64,000 nucleotides of DNA from Microcoleus asticus IPMA8 (lineage in GTDB: Bacteria > Cyanobacteriota > Cyanobacteriia > Cyanobacteriales > Microcoleaceae). How positions within the stretch are numbered: the first letter of the stretch is position 1; every line of letters begins with the position of its first letter. The notes under the pieces were generated by a model that was given only the letters and a program-made list of their open reading frames with translations, made no database searches and was not told where the DNA came from. The translations under genes were made by a program, and so were the position numbers. Shown here in pieces: positions 8,023 to 18,453 of the stretch. Location of the stretch: the NCBI RefSeq assembly GCF_013179805.1, contig NZ_SRRZ01000005.1, positions 1 through 64,000 of the forward strand. Direction: 5' to 3'.

Positions 8023-8985
8023 TTAACGATTTAAACAGCGTTTGGTGCGTTTATTCTCGTACATAAGTTGATCTGCCTTTGCCACCAATTGTTCTAATGA
8101 AAAGTCATTATTGAAATCCCCAGCCTGCACCCCTAGACTTATTGATAGTAGATAGGCTCGTTCGTGCTGTCGATTAAAGCTATCAATATTAGCTTGCAGC
8201 CGATTATAAAAATTATATGAATTTCCAGAAAAAGTAGGAACAAATAAAGCAAATTCATCTCCGCCCAGTCGAGCCACAATATCTGAATCACGAAAAGTTT
8301 GTTTCAATATTTGAGCTGCGTCAACAATTACTCTGTCTCCCATCTCGTGTCCGAAAGTGTCGTTAATCTTTTTCAAACCATCTAAGTCAGCAAATAAAAT
8401 ATAGTAGCTGGTTTGCGTGCGTCGAGCAATTTTTAGTTGTTGATCTGCTAGTAAAAAGAAGCCCCGTCGGTTATATAATCCAGTTAATTCATCCGTCAGG
8501 GATAGCTGCCTTACTTCGGCCTCTGCCCTCAGACGTTCCTGGATTTCCTGTTCTAAACGTTGATTTTGTTCGATCAGTTGTTGGTGTTGCTGTTGAATGA
8601 GTAATTGATTCTTTACCCTGAGCAGCACTTCCTGCTCTTGAAAAGGTTTAGTGATGTAATCTACACCACCCAATTCAAACGCCCGTACCTTGTCTTCGAG
8701 TCGTTCGAGCGCACTGATAAAAACGATCGGAATCTGAGCAGTTGCTTCAGATGCTTTCAACTGTTGGCAAACTTCGTAGCCATTCATTTCAGGCATATTA
8801 ATATCAAGTAAAATCAGATCCGGAGAGTTGCGGCGAACACCTTCGAGAGCCATTCTACCGTTGAGTGATTTGCGAACAATATAGCCCTGTGACTCTAGGA
8901 TTTTGGCTAACAACCGCAGATTGTCTGGGGTATCGTCCACGATCAGAATATTCGTTTGGGCAGCAAGTTTAAGTAAAGTCGCCAT
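8023..8985 (-). CDS. response regulator with GGDEF output (diguanylate cyclase)
   Basis: This 320-residue protein makes cyclic di-GMP when phosphorylated. The N-terminal REC domain begins ILIVDDTPDNLR, with the phospho-acceptor Asp in LILLDINMP and the switch Lys in YITKPF. A short coiled coil (about 130-165) leads to the GGDEF domain, whose A-site is intact: ARLGGDEFALF near residue 240. An RDSD motif five residues before it matches the RxxD inhibitory I-site, so product inhibition is expected. A longer frame to 9042 would overlap the phytochrome gene. The ATG at 8985 (MATLLKLA) with AAGAAGA upstream is preferred and leaves 10 bases after the phytochrome stop. It is the last gene of the signalling operon and the likely phospho-acceptor of one of the kinases. 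Confidence 0.92.
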   Translation of the reverse strand: MATLLKLAAQTNILIVDDTPDNLRLLAKILESQGYIVRKSLNGRMALEGVRRNSPDLILLDINMPEMNGYEVCQQLKASEATAQIPIVFISALERLEDKVRAFELGGVDYITKPFQEQEVLLRVKNQLLIQQQHQQLIEQNQRLEQEIQERLRAEAEVRQLSLTDELTGLYNRRGFFLLADQQLKIARRTQTSYYILFADLDGLKKINDTFGHEMGDRVIVDAAQILKQTFRDSDIVARLGGDEFALFVPTFSGNSYNFYNRLQANIDSFNRQHERAYLLSISLGVQAGDFNNDFSLEQLVAKADQLMYENKRTKRCLNR

Positions 8986-8995
8986 AATCTTCTTT

Positions 8996-11900
8996 CTAAA
9001 ATTGGGTGAGAGTTGCGATCGCTTCCAACTGGAAGTTATCAACCAGCGATATCATTGCTTCAATGATATCTTGTTTCTCCTTGGGAATTTGAGCTATGAG
9101 TTGATATAGCTTGCGATCGCTGAGATCGAGTGCTGCTTCATGGACTTGTGCAATCCATTCGATAGGCATAGTTTTCAAATCTTCAGGAGTCAACGTCTTT
9201 GGTAGTAAAACAGATGACTCTCGGAGAACTTTTTCAGCGTAGCAGTAGCGGACACCCAAGTGAAAAGCTATTTTGTCGAAAAGTGTGGCTTCACTAAACG
9301 GCTTGGTAATGTAGTCATCGCAACCGGCTTGCAGACAGGCGTTGCGATCGTCTTCAAAAGCTAATGCAGTCAGAGCAATGATGGTGGTCATTTTTGCTTT
9401 GTCATTTATCTTAGGCTCAGAGTTGTCTGCTGATAACGACTGACTAATGACTGATGACTCTTGCGCTCGAATCTGTATCGCCGCTTCATAACCATCCATG
9501 ACAGGCATTTGAATGTCCATCAAAATCAGGTCTGGATGCCATACTTGCCAACGGGCGATCGCCTGTGCCCCATTCTCAACCGCACACACCTCAAACCCAA
9601 CTGACTCCAGCAGTGTCACCAGCAATTGCCGATTTTCTGGAACGTCTTCTGCGACTAGAATTCGGTACATCGGTTGCCCTAATTCCAGCCCGATAACGAG
9701 ATCGGTTTCAGCTTCTTCTAAATCAAGGGACTCCGGTAGAGCCAAAATAACTTCGCAGGTAAAAGTCGATCCTTGATTCAGGTTGCTTCGGACAGTGATA
9801 TCCCCTCCCGTCAGACGAGCAAACTGACGACTGATAGACAGTCCTAAACCAGTTCCGTTTGCATGACGACCGCAATCGGTTTGCATGAAAGCTTCAAAAA
9901 TAGATTCTAAATCTGAGGGCGCAATACCAGATCCGGTATCCTCAACCTCAAAATGCAGGGTAATTGTTTGTTTAATATCGCATAGATTATAGGGAACAGA
10001 AATAGGCAGCGTCAAACTGGTTTGGTTGATGGTGTCTTCGCCTTCGCTTAGCGTTCCCGATGGCATATCGTCTGATGAAAAAGCTCGTCCCCGCAGCGCA
10101 ATCTTTCCTGTGGTTGTAAATTTGATCGCATTCCCTAGCAGATTAATCAAAATTTGGCGAACTTTGGCTTCATCACCGCAGACATAGCGCGGCACAGTAG
10201 CATCCCACTCACTACTCAGATTCAAACCTTTTTCAGAAGCTTTGAGGAGGAACATATCGTTAATAGAAAAAAGCAGCCGATGCAAATCAAAACAACTTCG
10301 ATTCAGTACCAATTTGCCGGCTTCAATTCTGGACATTTCCAAAACGTCATTGATTAATGTCAGCAGGTGTTCTCCACTGCGACTAATGATACCTAAATGC
10401 TCTTGAAATTCAGATGGAATATTAGGACTGCGGTTCATAAGCTGGGTAAATCCCAGAATGGCATTCAGCGGCGTTCTGAGTTCGTGGCTCATCTTGGCAA
10501 GAAACTGGCTTTTGGCGCGGTTAGCGATCGCAGCCCGCTCTGCGGCTTGTTCTAGGGCAGCTTGTGAAAACTCCAGCACTGCCAGCATGAGGATGTTTCT
10601 CATTTCGGCGGCTGCTTCTAACTCCACCGCCTGCCAAGGATAAGACATTTCCCGCACTGTCTGCCTCCACAGTTCAAACGACTTCCGGGGACACAAGTGC
10701 ATTGCTCCAATTTCATCGACTGTGACGGCATCCTGTGGATTACCTGCCCAGTTTACGGTTTGAATTTGTTCGGGTCGGAACCAAAGAATGTGGTATGACT
10801 TTTCTTTGACATAGCTCAGCAAAATTGAGATTGCTAAAACACCGCTGGCTTGGTCTTTGAATTGCTTCGCTTGGGGATACAACTGATAGAGAGAAGCTGT
10901 TGCAAACACTCGTTCCTGGTTGTGTTGCGCCAACCACTTTACAAACTCCTCTATCTCTGATTCAGATGGTGTTTGACCCACCAGTGTCAGACGACCATCA
11001 AGTAGGATGGCTGCGCCTTGAGCATCAACCAAATTTAGCAGTTGAGAGGCATTTCGAGTCAATACCTGTTCGATAAAATTGGACTCTCGCTGGAATGCCT
11101 GCTGAAGTTGATCCTGAATAGTTTTTACTTGCTTTCGGTAAACATTCAATTCTTTTTCTTGCTGATGCACCAGTTCAATCGAGGCAAATTGTCCTAAAAA
11201 TTCACAACTTTTGCGCGTTTCGTAATTCACCAATCGCGGGCTGTAATGGTGACAAGCAATTAATCCCCAGAGACGCCGATCGTCAATTAACGAAATTGTC
11301 AGCGATCCGGCGACTCCCATATTCTGCAAATATTCGATGTGGTAGGGAGAAACTCCCCGTAACACACAATCAGCCAGATCCAGGGGTGTATTGGTGAGGG
11401 GATTGTTAGTAGGAATTAGGGGGGCAGGTGTGTAATTGATATCGGGAATTTGGCGCACCCAGTTGCGGTAAAACAATTTGCGGGCGGGTACGGGAATATC
11501 GGTCGCCGGATAATGCAATCCCAGATAACTTTCTAAATGGCTTTCTTTTTCTTCTCCAATCACCACCCCATGATTGTCGGCTTCAAAGCGGTAGATCATG
11601 ACGCGATCGAACCCGGTCATCGCTTTCACTTCTCTGGCAAGGGTTTGAGCTAAATCGGAAAGGTTGGTTGCGCTGCGAAGTTTGAGGATGGCAGCTTGGA
11701 GGCGATGATAGAAGTGGACTGAATGAGTTTTGTTGGTGGTCAGTTGGGATTCGAGTTCCAAAATTAACCCATCTGCTGTCCGATGCAGCGTGCTTCTAAA
11801 GGTCTGAGTTTTCCGACGCCGATCTACCTGGGCAATTCTCCGGTGTGTTTTTAGCTCAAACGGATTATGAATTTCTAGGTTATTTTCGCTCAGATATTCG

Positions 11901-12157
11901 GCAATCCGTTGCACTTGAGCGCGGGAAAATAACCGTTGTAAGGGCTGACCAAGCAATGCTTCTGCGGCTATGCCAAAAAACTGTTTTACATTTTCACTCA
12001 CTTGTAAAATCTTGAGGTTAGCTTCTTGCAACTTCACAACTATTCCATAAGGTTGAATATAACCGGGAGCATACACTGATTCATCGCTGCACTGCTCTAA
12101 AGTTGTCAATTCTAAAGGAGTGAGTGAGGGTGGTTTCGTAGCAATTGGTGTTTGCAT
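8996..12157 (-). CDS. bacteriophytochrome-type hybrid histidine kinase
   Basis: This is a red/far-red photoreceptor kinase of 1053 residues. Order: PAS (about 25-130), GAF (about 145-320, with PATDIP), PHY (about 330-515, with the tongue CPRKSFELW), HisKA (His in MSHELRTPLN near 560), HATPase and a C-terminal REC (RILVAEDVPEN near 830, Asp in LMDIQMP near 880). Cyanobacterial Cph1-type proteins bind phycocyanobilin through a GAF Cys followed by His. Here that position reads SPYHIEY, so the Cys is missing. Instead Cys23 lies in QCSDESVYAPGYIQPYG, aligning with the biliverdin-binding Cys of bacteriophytochromes. It therefore probably uses biliverdin (CphB-like). It lies 90 bases after the CHASE kinase gene and 10 bases before the GGDEF regulator gene, indicating one operon. 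Confidence 0.92.
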   Translation of the reverse strand: MQTPIATKPPSLTPLELTTLEQCSDESVYAPGYIQPYGIVVKLQEANLKILQVSENVKQFFGIAAEALLGQPLQRLFSRAQVQRIAEYLSENNLEIHNPFELKTHRRIAQVDRRRKTQTFRSTLHRTADGLILELESQLTTNKTHSVHFYHRLQAAILKLRSATNLSDLAQTLAREVKAMTGFDRVMIYRFEADNHGVVIGEEKESHLESYLGLHYPATDIPVPARKLFYRNWVRQIPDINYTPAPLIPTNNPLTNTPLDLADCVLRGVSPYHIEYLQNMGVAGSLTISLIDDRRLWGLIACHHYSPRLVNYETRKSCEFLGQFASIELVHQQEKELNVYRKQVKTIQDQLQQAFQRESNFIEQVLTRNASQLLNLVDAQGAAILLDGRLTLVGQTPSESEIEEFVKWLAQHNQERVFATASLYQLYPQAKQFKDQASGVLAISILLSYVKEKSYHILWFRPEQIQTVNWAGNPQDAVTVDEIGAMHLCPRKSFELWRQTVREMSYPWQAVELEAAAEMRNILMLAVLEFSQAALEQAAERAAIANRAKSQFLAKMSHELRTPLNAILGFTQLMNRSPNIPSEFQEHLGIISRSGEHLLTLINDVLEMSRIEAGKLVLNRSCFDLHRLLFSINDMFLLKASEKGLNLSSEWDATVPRYVCGDEAKVRQILINLLGNAIKFTTTGKIALRGRAFSSDDMPSGTLSEGEDTINQTSLTLPISVPYNLCDIKQTITLHFEVEDTGSGIAPSDLESIFEAFMQTDCGRHANGTGLGLSISRQFARLTGGDITVRSNLNQGSTFTCEVILALPESLDLEEAETDLVIGLELGQPMYRILVAEDVPENRQLLVTLLESVGFEVCAVENGAQAIARWQVWHPDLILMDIQMPVMDGYEAAIQIRAQESSVISQSLSADNSEPKINDKAKMTTIIALTALAFEDDRNACLQAGCDDYITKPFSEATLFDKIAFHLGVRYCYAEKVLRESSVLLPKTLTPEDLKTMPIEWIAQVHEAALDLSDRKLYQLIAQIPKEKQDIIEAMISLVDNFQLEAIATLTQF

Positions 12158-12247
12158 TTTAAACTAAGTAATTCTAAAAGTTAAAAACTTGTCCATTGTG
12201 GATTTTAGACTTTGGATTTTGGATTGAATAATTTTCCTATCCCCCAC

Positions 12248-15200
12248 TCAGGTTGGGGAATTGCCGTGAATTAGCTGAAGAATTTGCTCAAATTGATACT
12301 GGTTGGCAAGTTCAGTCAGACGGGTAGCAAGTTGAGCGAGTTCTGGGGACAGTTGAGATACAAGTTCAACGATCGCCCCATCGTCTCCACATACAGCATT
12401 CTCCTCCAATTGAGCCAGCCATGCTTCTGATAATGTTGCCATAAGTGTTGGAGCGAGGGCATCTGAAACGGGACAGATCGTACAGCAGAGGTATGTTTCC
12501 TCTTTCTCCTGCACTGTTCCTTCTTTCTGGTATACATACTCTAAGCCTAGATATTCCGCCATCTTGAGAAATAGCGTATTTTCTCTGAAGGGTTTGCTGA
12601 TGTAGTCGTTGCAGCCAGCAGCGAGGGCGAGGGTGCGATCGCTCTGAGAAGCCTGTGCTGTTAGTGCAATAATGATGCTGGTTTGTCCGTGTTCCATTGC
12701 CCGAATTTTTTTAGTGGCTTCGTATCCATCTAGCAAGGGCATTCTGATGTCCATCCAGGTGAGGTCGGGTTGCCATTCAAGCCATAGCTGGATTGCCTCC
12801 TGTCCGTTGGTAGCTTCTCGTACCTCCAATCCTAATTGTGTCAGCAATCTGACTATCAACAGGCGATTTTCGGCGCGATCGTCAACTACCAAAATGCGAT
12901 GGTGGGGTTGACCGGGAGCCAGCCCTATCACGAGGCGATCGTGCTGTTCGGATGTGAGGTTAACTCCACTGGTGGGAGTGATGGGGAAAGTAAAGGTAAA
13001 TGTAGTTCCCTGTCTTAAAATGCTACTAACAGCAATTTCTCCGCCCACGAGCTCTAAGAGTTTGCGGCTAATGGTCAATCCTAGCCCTGTGCCACTTACC
13101 GATTGCTTTCCAGCTTGCGCTTGCACGAACGCATCGAAGATAGTATCAATTTCTTCGGGTGCAATCCCTACACCCGTGTCACTCACTGCAAACTGGAGAA
13201 TAGTCCGAGTTGTGAATGCTACTTCTGTAGTGGGAGCCTTGATGCTGACGCGCAAAGTAATGCTTCCCCGCTCGGTAAATTTAATCGCATTACTCAAAAG
13301 ATTGAGCAAAACTTGGCGCAGTTTTTGAGCGTCGGCAAGAATAAATTGGGGAACTTCGGGAGCAATCTCGAAACAAAGGTCAAGTCTTTTAGAACTGGCT
13401 CGTTCTGCTAACATATTTCGCAGGTTATGTAGCAGGGCAATTAAGTCAAATCCACTTTCTTCTATTGTGCAGTGTCCTGATTCAATTTTCGAGAGATCTA
13501 AAATATCATTAATCAAACTCAAGAGATGGTCGCCACTGCGACGAATGGTTTGTAGATCTTCTTGCTGGTTGGGAGTGAGGGAAGGGTCATGGGTCATTAC
13601 CTGGGTAAATCCCAGAATTACGTTGAGGGGTGTGCGGAGTTCATGGCTCATATTGGCGAGGAAGATACTTTTCGCCATGTTTGCTGATTCTGCAGCTTCC
13701 ATTGCTTGTCGCAGTGCTATTTCTTTTTGTTTGCGATCGCTGATGTCTTTGTGTGTTCCAATCATCCGTAAAGGCTTACCCTGTTCATCATAGGCAACGA
13801 CTTTCCCGTAGTCAGCGATCCACTTCCATTCCCCTGACTTGCAACGCACGCGATAATCACAGGCATACTTAATTGAGCTATCTTGCAAGTGACTGTTCAG
13901 ATACTCAAAAACGCAGAATTTATCATCAGGATGAATCATCTGCTCCCAGACGTTCAAATCCATCACCAACTCACCAGGCTGGTAGCCCCGCATTTCCTGG
14001 TAGTGGGAACTCAGGTAAAATTTTCCAGTTTTAATGTTCCAATCCCACAGTCCATCTCCAGAGGCTTCTAGTGCTAGCATTAAGCGTTCCTCACTCATTT
14101 GTAAAGCTGTTTCAGCTTGATGTTGTTGCGTCAGATCGATCGCCACACCACCGACTAGCAGTTGCCCCAATAAGTCGGGAATGAGAAATTTGTAAACGAG
14201 AAAATCACCCAGCGTTCCATCTCGACGGGGCGCAACCTCAACCGTTTCAATTACCTCCTGGGTTTGAATAACCGCTTGGATATTGTCGAGAAATTGTTGG
14301 GCGACGGTGGCAGAGTAAAGTTCACTAATGGATTTGCCAATCAGATCGTCAGTGGGTAACTCGAAGGTATGGAGATAAGTCTGGCTAGCATAGAAAATTA
14401 CACCTTTTTCATCGGTAATCCAGGCAGGGGCAGGGCTATGATTCATGAAGGCTTGGAAGCGAGCTTCACTTTCTCGAAGTGCCTGTTCTGCTTGTTGGCG
14501 TTCCGCTTCAATGCGTTTGCGATCGCTAATATCCCGGCAGATACAGAAGTTCATGATTTCACCTTCTAATTCTACCCGATCCAAGCTAATTTCTACATCA
14601 TAAACTGAACCATCCTTGCGGCGATGTCGCGTCTCAAACAAAGGAATAATGTCCTCTCTATTGAGCATGATTTGTAGTTCTTCCTGCGTCCATTGAACAT
14701 CCCAATCAGAGACGTTCATATTCAGGGTTTCTTCTAAGCTGTAGCCCAGCATTCTAGCAAAACTCGGGCTGGCTTCGATCGCGTTTCCGCGCCGATTTAT
14801 GACAACAACACCGTCCCTGGAAGTGTTGAAAAACGTTTTAGTCCGCAGGAGTTCCTGTTCTAGTGCAAGTTCGGCTTGTTTGCGATCGCTAATATCTTTG
14901 ATGAAGCAGTAATGCCCCAAAAATTGATGCTGTTCGTCGTAAGTTGAAATCATAACGACTTGTTTGTAAAAAACCGAACCATCTTTACGAACCCCTTTCG
15001 TTTCAACTTCAACTCTGCCCTCTTGCACCATCAGCCAATAAGCTGCAACCAGTTTTTCCAACTCATCGGGAGATACGGTCTTTTCCCAGGACATCCCCAT
15101 CATTTCTTCTGGCTGATAGCCTGTCATGTCAGCATAAGCTTTATTCACATAGAGGTAACGCCCTTGTACATCCAGTTTGGAAATGCCGGACACCGCATTT

Positions 15201-17701
15201 TTCATCACCTCACTCATTTCTTTAAGCTCTGCTTCTGCGTGTTTGCGATCGGTGATATCTTCTGAAAAACAAAGTAGGTACTGGAACAGATGCTGCTCGT
15301 CGCAAATGGGAATCTTCACAGTATGCAGCCAACGTTTGCCCAGACTATGACTTTCAATGAGTTCTTCAGCAATATCCTCAGTCTTACTTTTTTCAAAAAC
15401 TTCTCTATCCTTTTGGTCAAAAAAGATAGCCTGTTCTATTGGGAAAAAATCATAGCCACATTTGCCGATCGCTTGTTCGGCTGAGATGCCAAATAACCGT
15501 TCGCTGGTTTTATTCCAAAACTGAAATACGCCCAATCGTTTAGGATCTGCGTCCTTAACAAAAATTGCAATCGGTAAATGATCCAGCAGTGCTTGTAAGA
15601 AGTTGCGAGTTTTTGGGATTTCCAGCTCTACTTTTTTGCGCTTGCTAATATCAATAAACGTAACTACAACTTGTGCGATTTGACCGTTTTGATAGAACTC
15701 CGGGAAGGCATTAACTAATAGCCAAACACAATTATCAATTTCTTTGTTAATTCCTAAAACATAATTTTTCAGGGAACTTCCAGTGGATAAAACCTGATTT
15801 ACCGGATATTCCTCTAGGGGCATAACGCTGCCATCTTCCCGGACAAAATGCCAGGTCGGAGAGATCGCTGTTTTTCCCAGCATTTGATCCATTGAAAGCC
15901 CTAGTAATTCACCGGCCTTTTCATTACATAATTGGATGCTGGTATCTGTCGCATGAATCACAAAACCCGCATTTAAGTTATCGATCAATTGCCGATATCT
16001 GGCTTCGCTTACCTGTAAAGCAAATTCAGCTTGCTTGCGCTCGGTAATGTCGGTGTGAGAGCCAGCCATCCGAATTACATTACCTGCATCATCCCAAAGT
16101 GCCTGACCGCGATCGAGCATCCATTTGTAGGAACCATCTTTGCAGCGAATGCGATGTTCTGTGATATAGAAAGGAGTTTTCTTGGCCAAATGGTCTTGAA
16201 CGGCTTGCTTCACCCATCCCAAATCATCGGGATGTACCAGATTACCCCATTCGTCTACAAGGTTTTGGATTTCGTGGTCTTCATAGCCCAGGATTTCCTT
16301 CGAGCGACTAGACAAGAATATCTCGTTGGTTTGAACATTCCAATCCCAAATGCCGTCATTATTCCCGCGTACAGAAAGTTCCCAGCGTTCTTCACTTTGA
16401 CGTAGTGCTGCTTCTGCTTGTTTGCGGTCAGCAATATTCCGGGAAATCTTTGAGGCTCCAATTATATTCCCTGTTTCGTCTTTAATGGGGGAGACACTCA
16501 TCGAGACATCGATTAATGTTCCATCTTTCCTTAGCCTCTTTGTATCGTAGTGTTCGATGCGTTCTCCTCGCTGGATTTTGGCGAGAATTTCGCTTTCCTC
16601 ATTTCGATAGTCTGCGGGAATCAGTTTTGTCCCTGATTGCCCTACTATTTCGACCGCTGTATATCCAAAAATTGTTTCTGCTCCTACATTCCAACTTGTA
16701 ATTACACCCTCTAAATCTTTGCTGATAATGGCATCTTCCGAAGACTCAACGATCGCAGCTAGTCGGGCGATCGCAATTTCTGCCTGTTGTCGCTGGTGAA
16801 TTTCCCATTCCAACTGGCGATTTGCTTTTTTGAATTGATGGACTTCGCGATAACTAACTTGTGCGAGATACACGACTGACATCAGCAGCCACACTAAAAT
16901 TAAGCCACCAACTAACACAACTATTGGTAAATTAAAATTATCCTTTTCTACTAAATCTAAATTGGGATCGATATCTAGTCGCCACTCTGCACTATAGGCT
17001 CTTATTACAACTGTTTTATGCAGTGAATAATGAGATGAAAGCTCTTGACCGTAGATTAAATTTGTGCCATCATATATAGCCACCTTGTACCCAGGAGGCA
17101 CTTTTAAAATACTATCAAATAGAGTTTTAAACTGAAAAACTCCGACAATAAACCCATCAAACCGCTCCCCTACAAATAAAGGAAAACTTGCTAGAAATCC
17201 TTGACCCCCTTGAACGAGTGAAATTTTGCGAGTTAACATAGGTTGACGCAAATCACGAGCCACTTGCAAAGTGATTTTGCGACGCAGTTCCCGATTAAGA
17301 TCTAGGTTTTGCGCTGCCTCATTCCCAGCCAGCGGCACAACCGATCGCACTTTAAATGATCGATCGACTAATTCGATCGCCTGATAACCGTAGAAATCCT
17401 TTACATAAGCCTCTGCATCGGCTTCCCAAAGAGCCAATGGCGTACCGCCATTGGCTTCCCAGCGATTCGCCATTTGCCGAAGTGTCAGCACTCGAATTGA
17501 TAATCCTTCGCTCAGTTGTGACTGAATCGCATTGGCTTGCTGCTGAATTAACTGCTCGATGTGAATTTGTCTGTTGATGGTTAGCTGTTGCCACGTAAGT
17601 AAAACAGCAAGAGAAGCCAGCACCCCAAGCAGAAGAGGTAGCCATCTTTTAAATCGTGTTTGACATAAGGTTATAATCAGGTTGAGTCTAGTTGTAGCCA
17701 T
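12248..17701 (-). CDS. CHASE-domain, eight-PAS hybrid histidine kinase
   Basis: This is an 1817-residue membrane sensor kinase. A membrane helix (about 19-38) and a second one (about 254-278) enclose a periplasmic CHASE domain, so an extracellular small ligand is expected. Eight PAS/PAC units follow in the cytoplasm (about 310-1340). Several start with SEERW or SEARF-like helices, and two have the GDGLWDWN/NDGIWDWN pattern of PAS_3. Then come HisKA (His in MSHELRTPLN near 1352), HATPase_c, a REC domain (VVDDRAEN near 1600, Asp in WMDIRMP near 1650) and a helical tail of about 90 residues. The substrate is unknown. It is the first gene of a minus-strand operon with the phytochrome and the diguanylate cyclase, so it may feed into cyclic di-GMP control. 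Confidence 0.93.
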   Translation of the reverse strand: MATTRLNLIITLCQTRFKRWLPLLLGVLASLAVLLTWQQLTINRQIHIEQLIQQQANAIQSQLSEGLSIRVLTLRQMANRWEANGGTPLALWEADAEAYVKDFYGYQAIELVDRSFKVRSVVPLAGNEAAQNLDLNRELRRKITLQVARDLRQPMLTRKISLVQGGQGFLASFPLFVGERFDGFIVGVFQFKTLFDSILKVPPGYKVAIYDGTNLIYGQELSSHYSLHKTVVIRAYSAEWRLDIDPNLDLVEKDNFNLPIVVLVGGLILVWLLMSVVYLAQVSYREVHQFKKANRQLEWEIHQRQQAEIAIARLAAIVESSEDAIISKDLEGVITSWNVGAETIFGYTAVEIVGQSGTKLIPADYRNEESEILAKIQRGERIEHYDTKRLRKDGTLIDVSMSVSPIKDETGNIIGASKISRNIADRKQAEAALRQSEERWELSVRGNNDGIWDWNVQTNEIFLSSRSKEILGYEDHEIQNLVDEWGNLVHPDDLGWVKQAVQDHLAKKTPFYITEHRIRCKDGSYKWMLDRGQALWDDAGNVIRMAGSHTDITERKQAEFALQVSEARYRQLIDNLNAGFVIHATDTSIQLCNEKAGELLGLSMDQMLGKTAISPTWHFVREDGSVMPLEEYPVNQVLSTGSSLKNYVLGINKEIDNCVWLLVNAFPEFYQNGQIAQVVVTFIDISKRKKVELEIPKTRNFLQALLDHLPIAIFVKDADPKRLGVFQFWNKTSERLFGISAEQAIGKCGYDFFPIEQAIFFDQKDREVFEKSKTEDIAEELIESHSLGKRWLHTVKIPICDEQHLFQYLLCFSEDITDRKHAEAELKEMSEVMKNAVSGISKLDVQGRYLYVNKAYADMTGYQPEEMMGMSWEKTVSPDELEKLVAAYWLMVQEGRVEVETKGVRKDGSVFYKQVVMISTYDEQHQFLGHYCFIKDISDRKQAELALEQELLRTKTFFNTSRDGVVVINRRGNAIEASPSFARMLGYSLEETLNMNVSDWDVQWTQEELQIMLNREDIIPLFETRHRRKDGSVYDVEISLDRVELEGEIMNFCICRDISDRKRIEAERQQAEQALRESEARFQAFMNHSPAPAWITDEKGVIFYASQTYLHTFELPTDDLIGKSISELYSATVAQQFLDNIQAVIQTQEVIETVEVAPRRDGTLGDFLVYKFLIPDLLGQLLVGGVAIDLTQQHQAETALQMSEERLMLALEASGDGLWDWNIKTGKFYLSSHYQEMRGYQPGELVMDLNVWEQMIHPDDKFCVFEYLNSHLQDSSIKYACDYRVRCKSGEWKWIADYGKVVAYDEQGKPLRMIGTHKDISDRKQKEIALRQAMEAAESANMAKSIFLANMSHELRTPLNVILGFTQVMTHDPSLTPNQQEDLQTIRRSGDHLLSLINDILDLSKIESGHCTIEESGFDLIALLHNLRNMLAERASSKRLDLCFEIAPEVPQFILADAQKLRQVLLNLLSNAIKFTERGSITLRVSIKAPTTEVAFTTRTILQFAVSDTGVGIAPEEIDTIFDAFVQAQAGKQSVSGTGLGLTISRKLLELVGGEIAVSSILRQGTTFTFTFPITPTSGVNLTSEQHDRLVIGLAPGQPHHRILVVDDRAENRLLIVRLLTQLGLEVREATNGQEAIQLWLEWQPDLTWMDIRMPLLDGYEATKKIRAMEHGQTSIIIALTAQASQSDRTLALAAGCNDYISKPFRENTLFLKMAEYLGLEYVYQKEGTVQEKEETYLCCTICPVSDALAPTLMATLSEAWLAQLEENAVCGDDGAIVELVSQLSPELAQLATRLTELANQYQFEQILQLIHGNSPT

Positions 17702-17837
17702 AAATTAACGATATATTAATAGATTTGTCTGCAAATTTGAGTGCTAAAATTGTGTAACTTTATGATGCAAATGAGCAAAGTTTTAAGCGTTAAAAGCAGT
17801 TCGCATTCGGACAATTTCTAAACAAACTCGATCGGCC

Positions 17838-18041
17838 CTAAATAGAACTTTTAAATTTTGCTGAGCGAGAATATTGTTCTTTAAGCCCTAGATATATCAC
17901 TAAATTTAGAAATAGCGATGAGCTACATCTGTTCAGATTGTAAATAGACATTGTTTGCCAACATTGGCGGCAAAACCAGTAGATTTGATGCTGGTGAACG
18001 TGACGGAGGATTTGATTCGAGCAGCAGGGGCAGTGTGTCAT
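17838..18041 (-). CDS. small zinc-ribbon protein
   Basis: This 67-residue protein begins MTHCPCCSNQILRHV and continues YWFCRQCWQTM, so two Cys pairs (CPCC and CRQC) are placed as in a zinc ribbon. Short proteins with the same opening and the same YWFC..CW block are common in filamentous cyanobacteria; I rely on memory for that. The C-terminal 35 residues are not conserved in character. It could bind nucleic acid or act as an adaptor. It stands alone between the kinase operon and a decayed region, and no operon partner is seen. Confidence 0.6.
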   Translation of the reverse strand: MTHCPCCSNQILRHVHQHQIYWFCRQCWQTMSIYNLNRCSSSLFLNLVIYLGLKEQYSRSAKFKSSI

Positions 18042-18453
18042 AAAGACCTATTTTTTAACTAAGGGGGTATTTAACTCTTGTTGCAAAGTGCTGTAAACAG
18101 GGTTGAAGCACCAATAACAATACCCTAGAAAAAACAAATAAAGATTTGGTAAAGAATACAAAATGCTTAAGGAAAAGATACAAGTTTAAACATTCTGTAA
18201 TAATATTAAAAGCGCAGAGAATTTTTATCCCATAATGCGCACCTTGTTAGCCACGTTGTAATGTCACATCTGTTGCTTGAGAATTGTACACTATTGAGAT
18301 GCAACTTTTGAAGGCCATTCCTACATAAAATGGTTTTCCTGTTCCCCGATCCCTCTGCCCTGTTCTCTGTTCCTTGATTTAATATGAGAGTCTAAATCCC
18401 AGCCCAACACATTGGCAGTTTGAACAGGAACCATAGCTGGGAATCAAGGGGAT
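18042..18453. other. intergenic, no gene seen
   Basis: About 410 bases of AT-rich DNA. I see no open frame with coding character, no tRNA and no strong hairpin. It belongs to the decayed stretch that continues to 19.8 kb. Confidence 0.4.
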
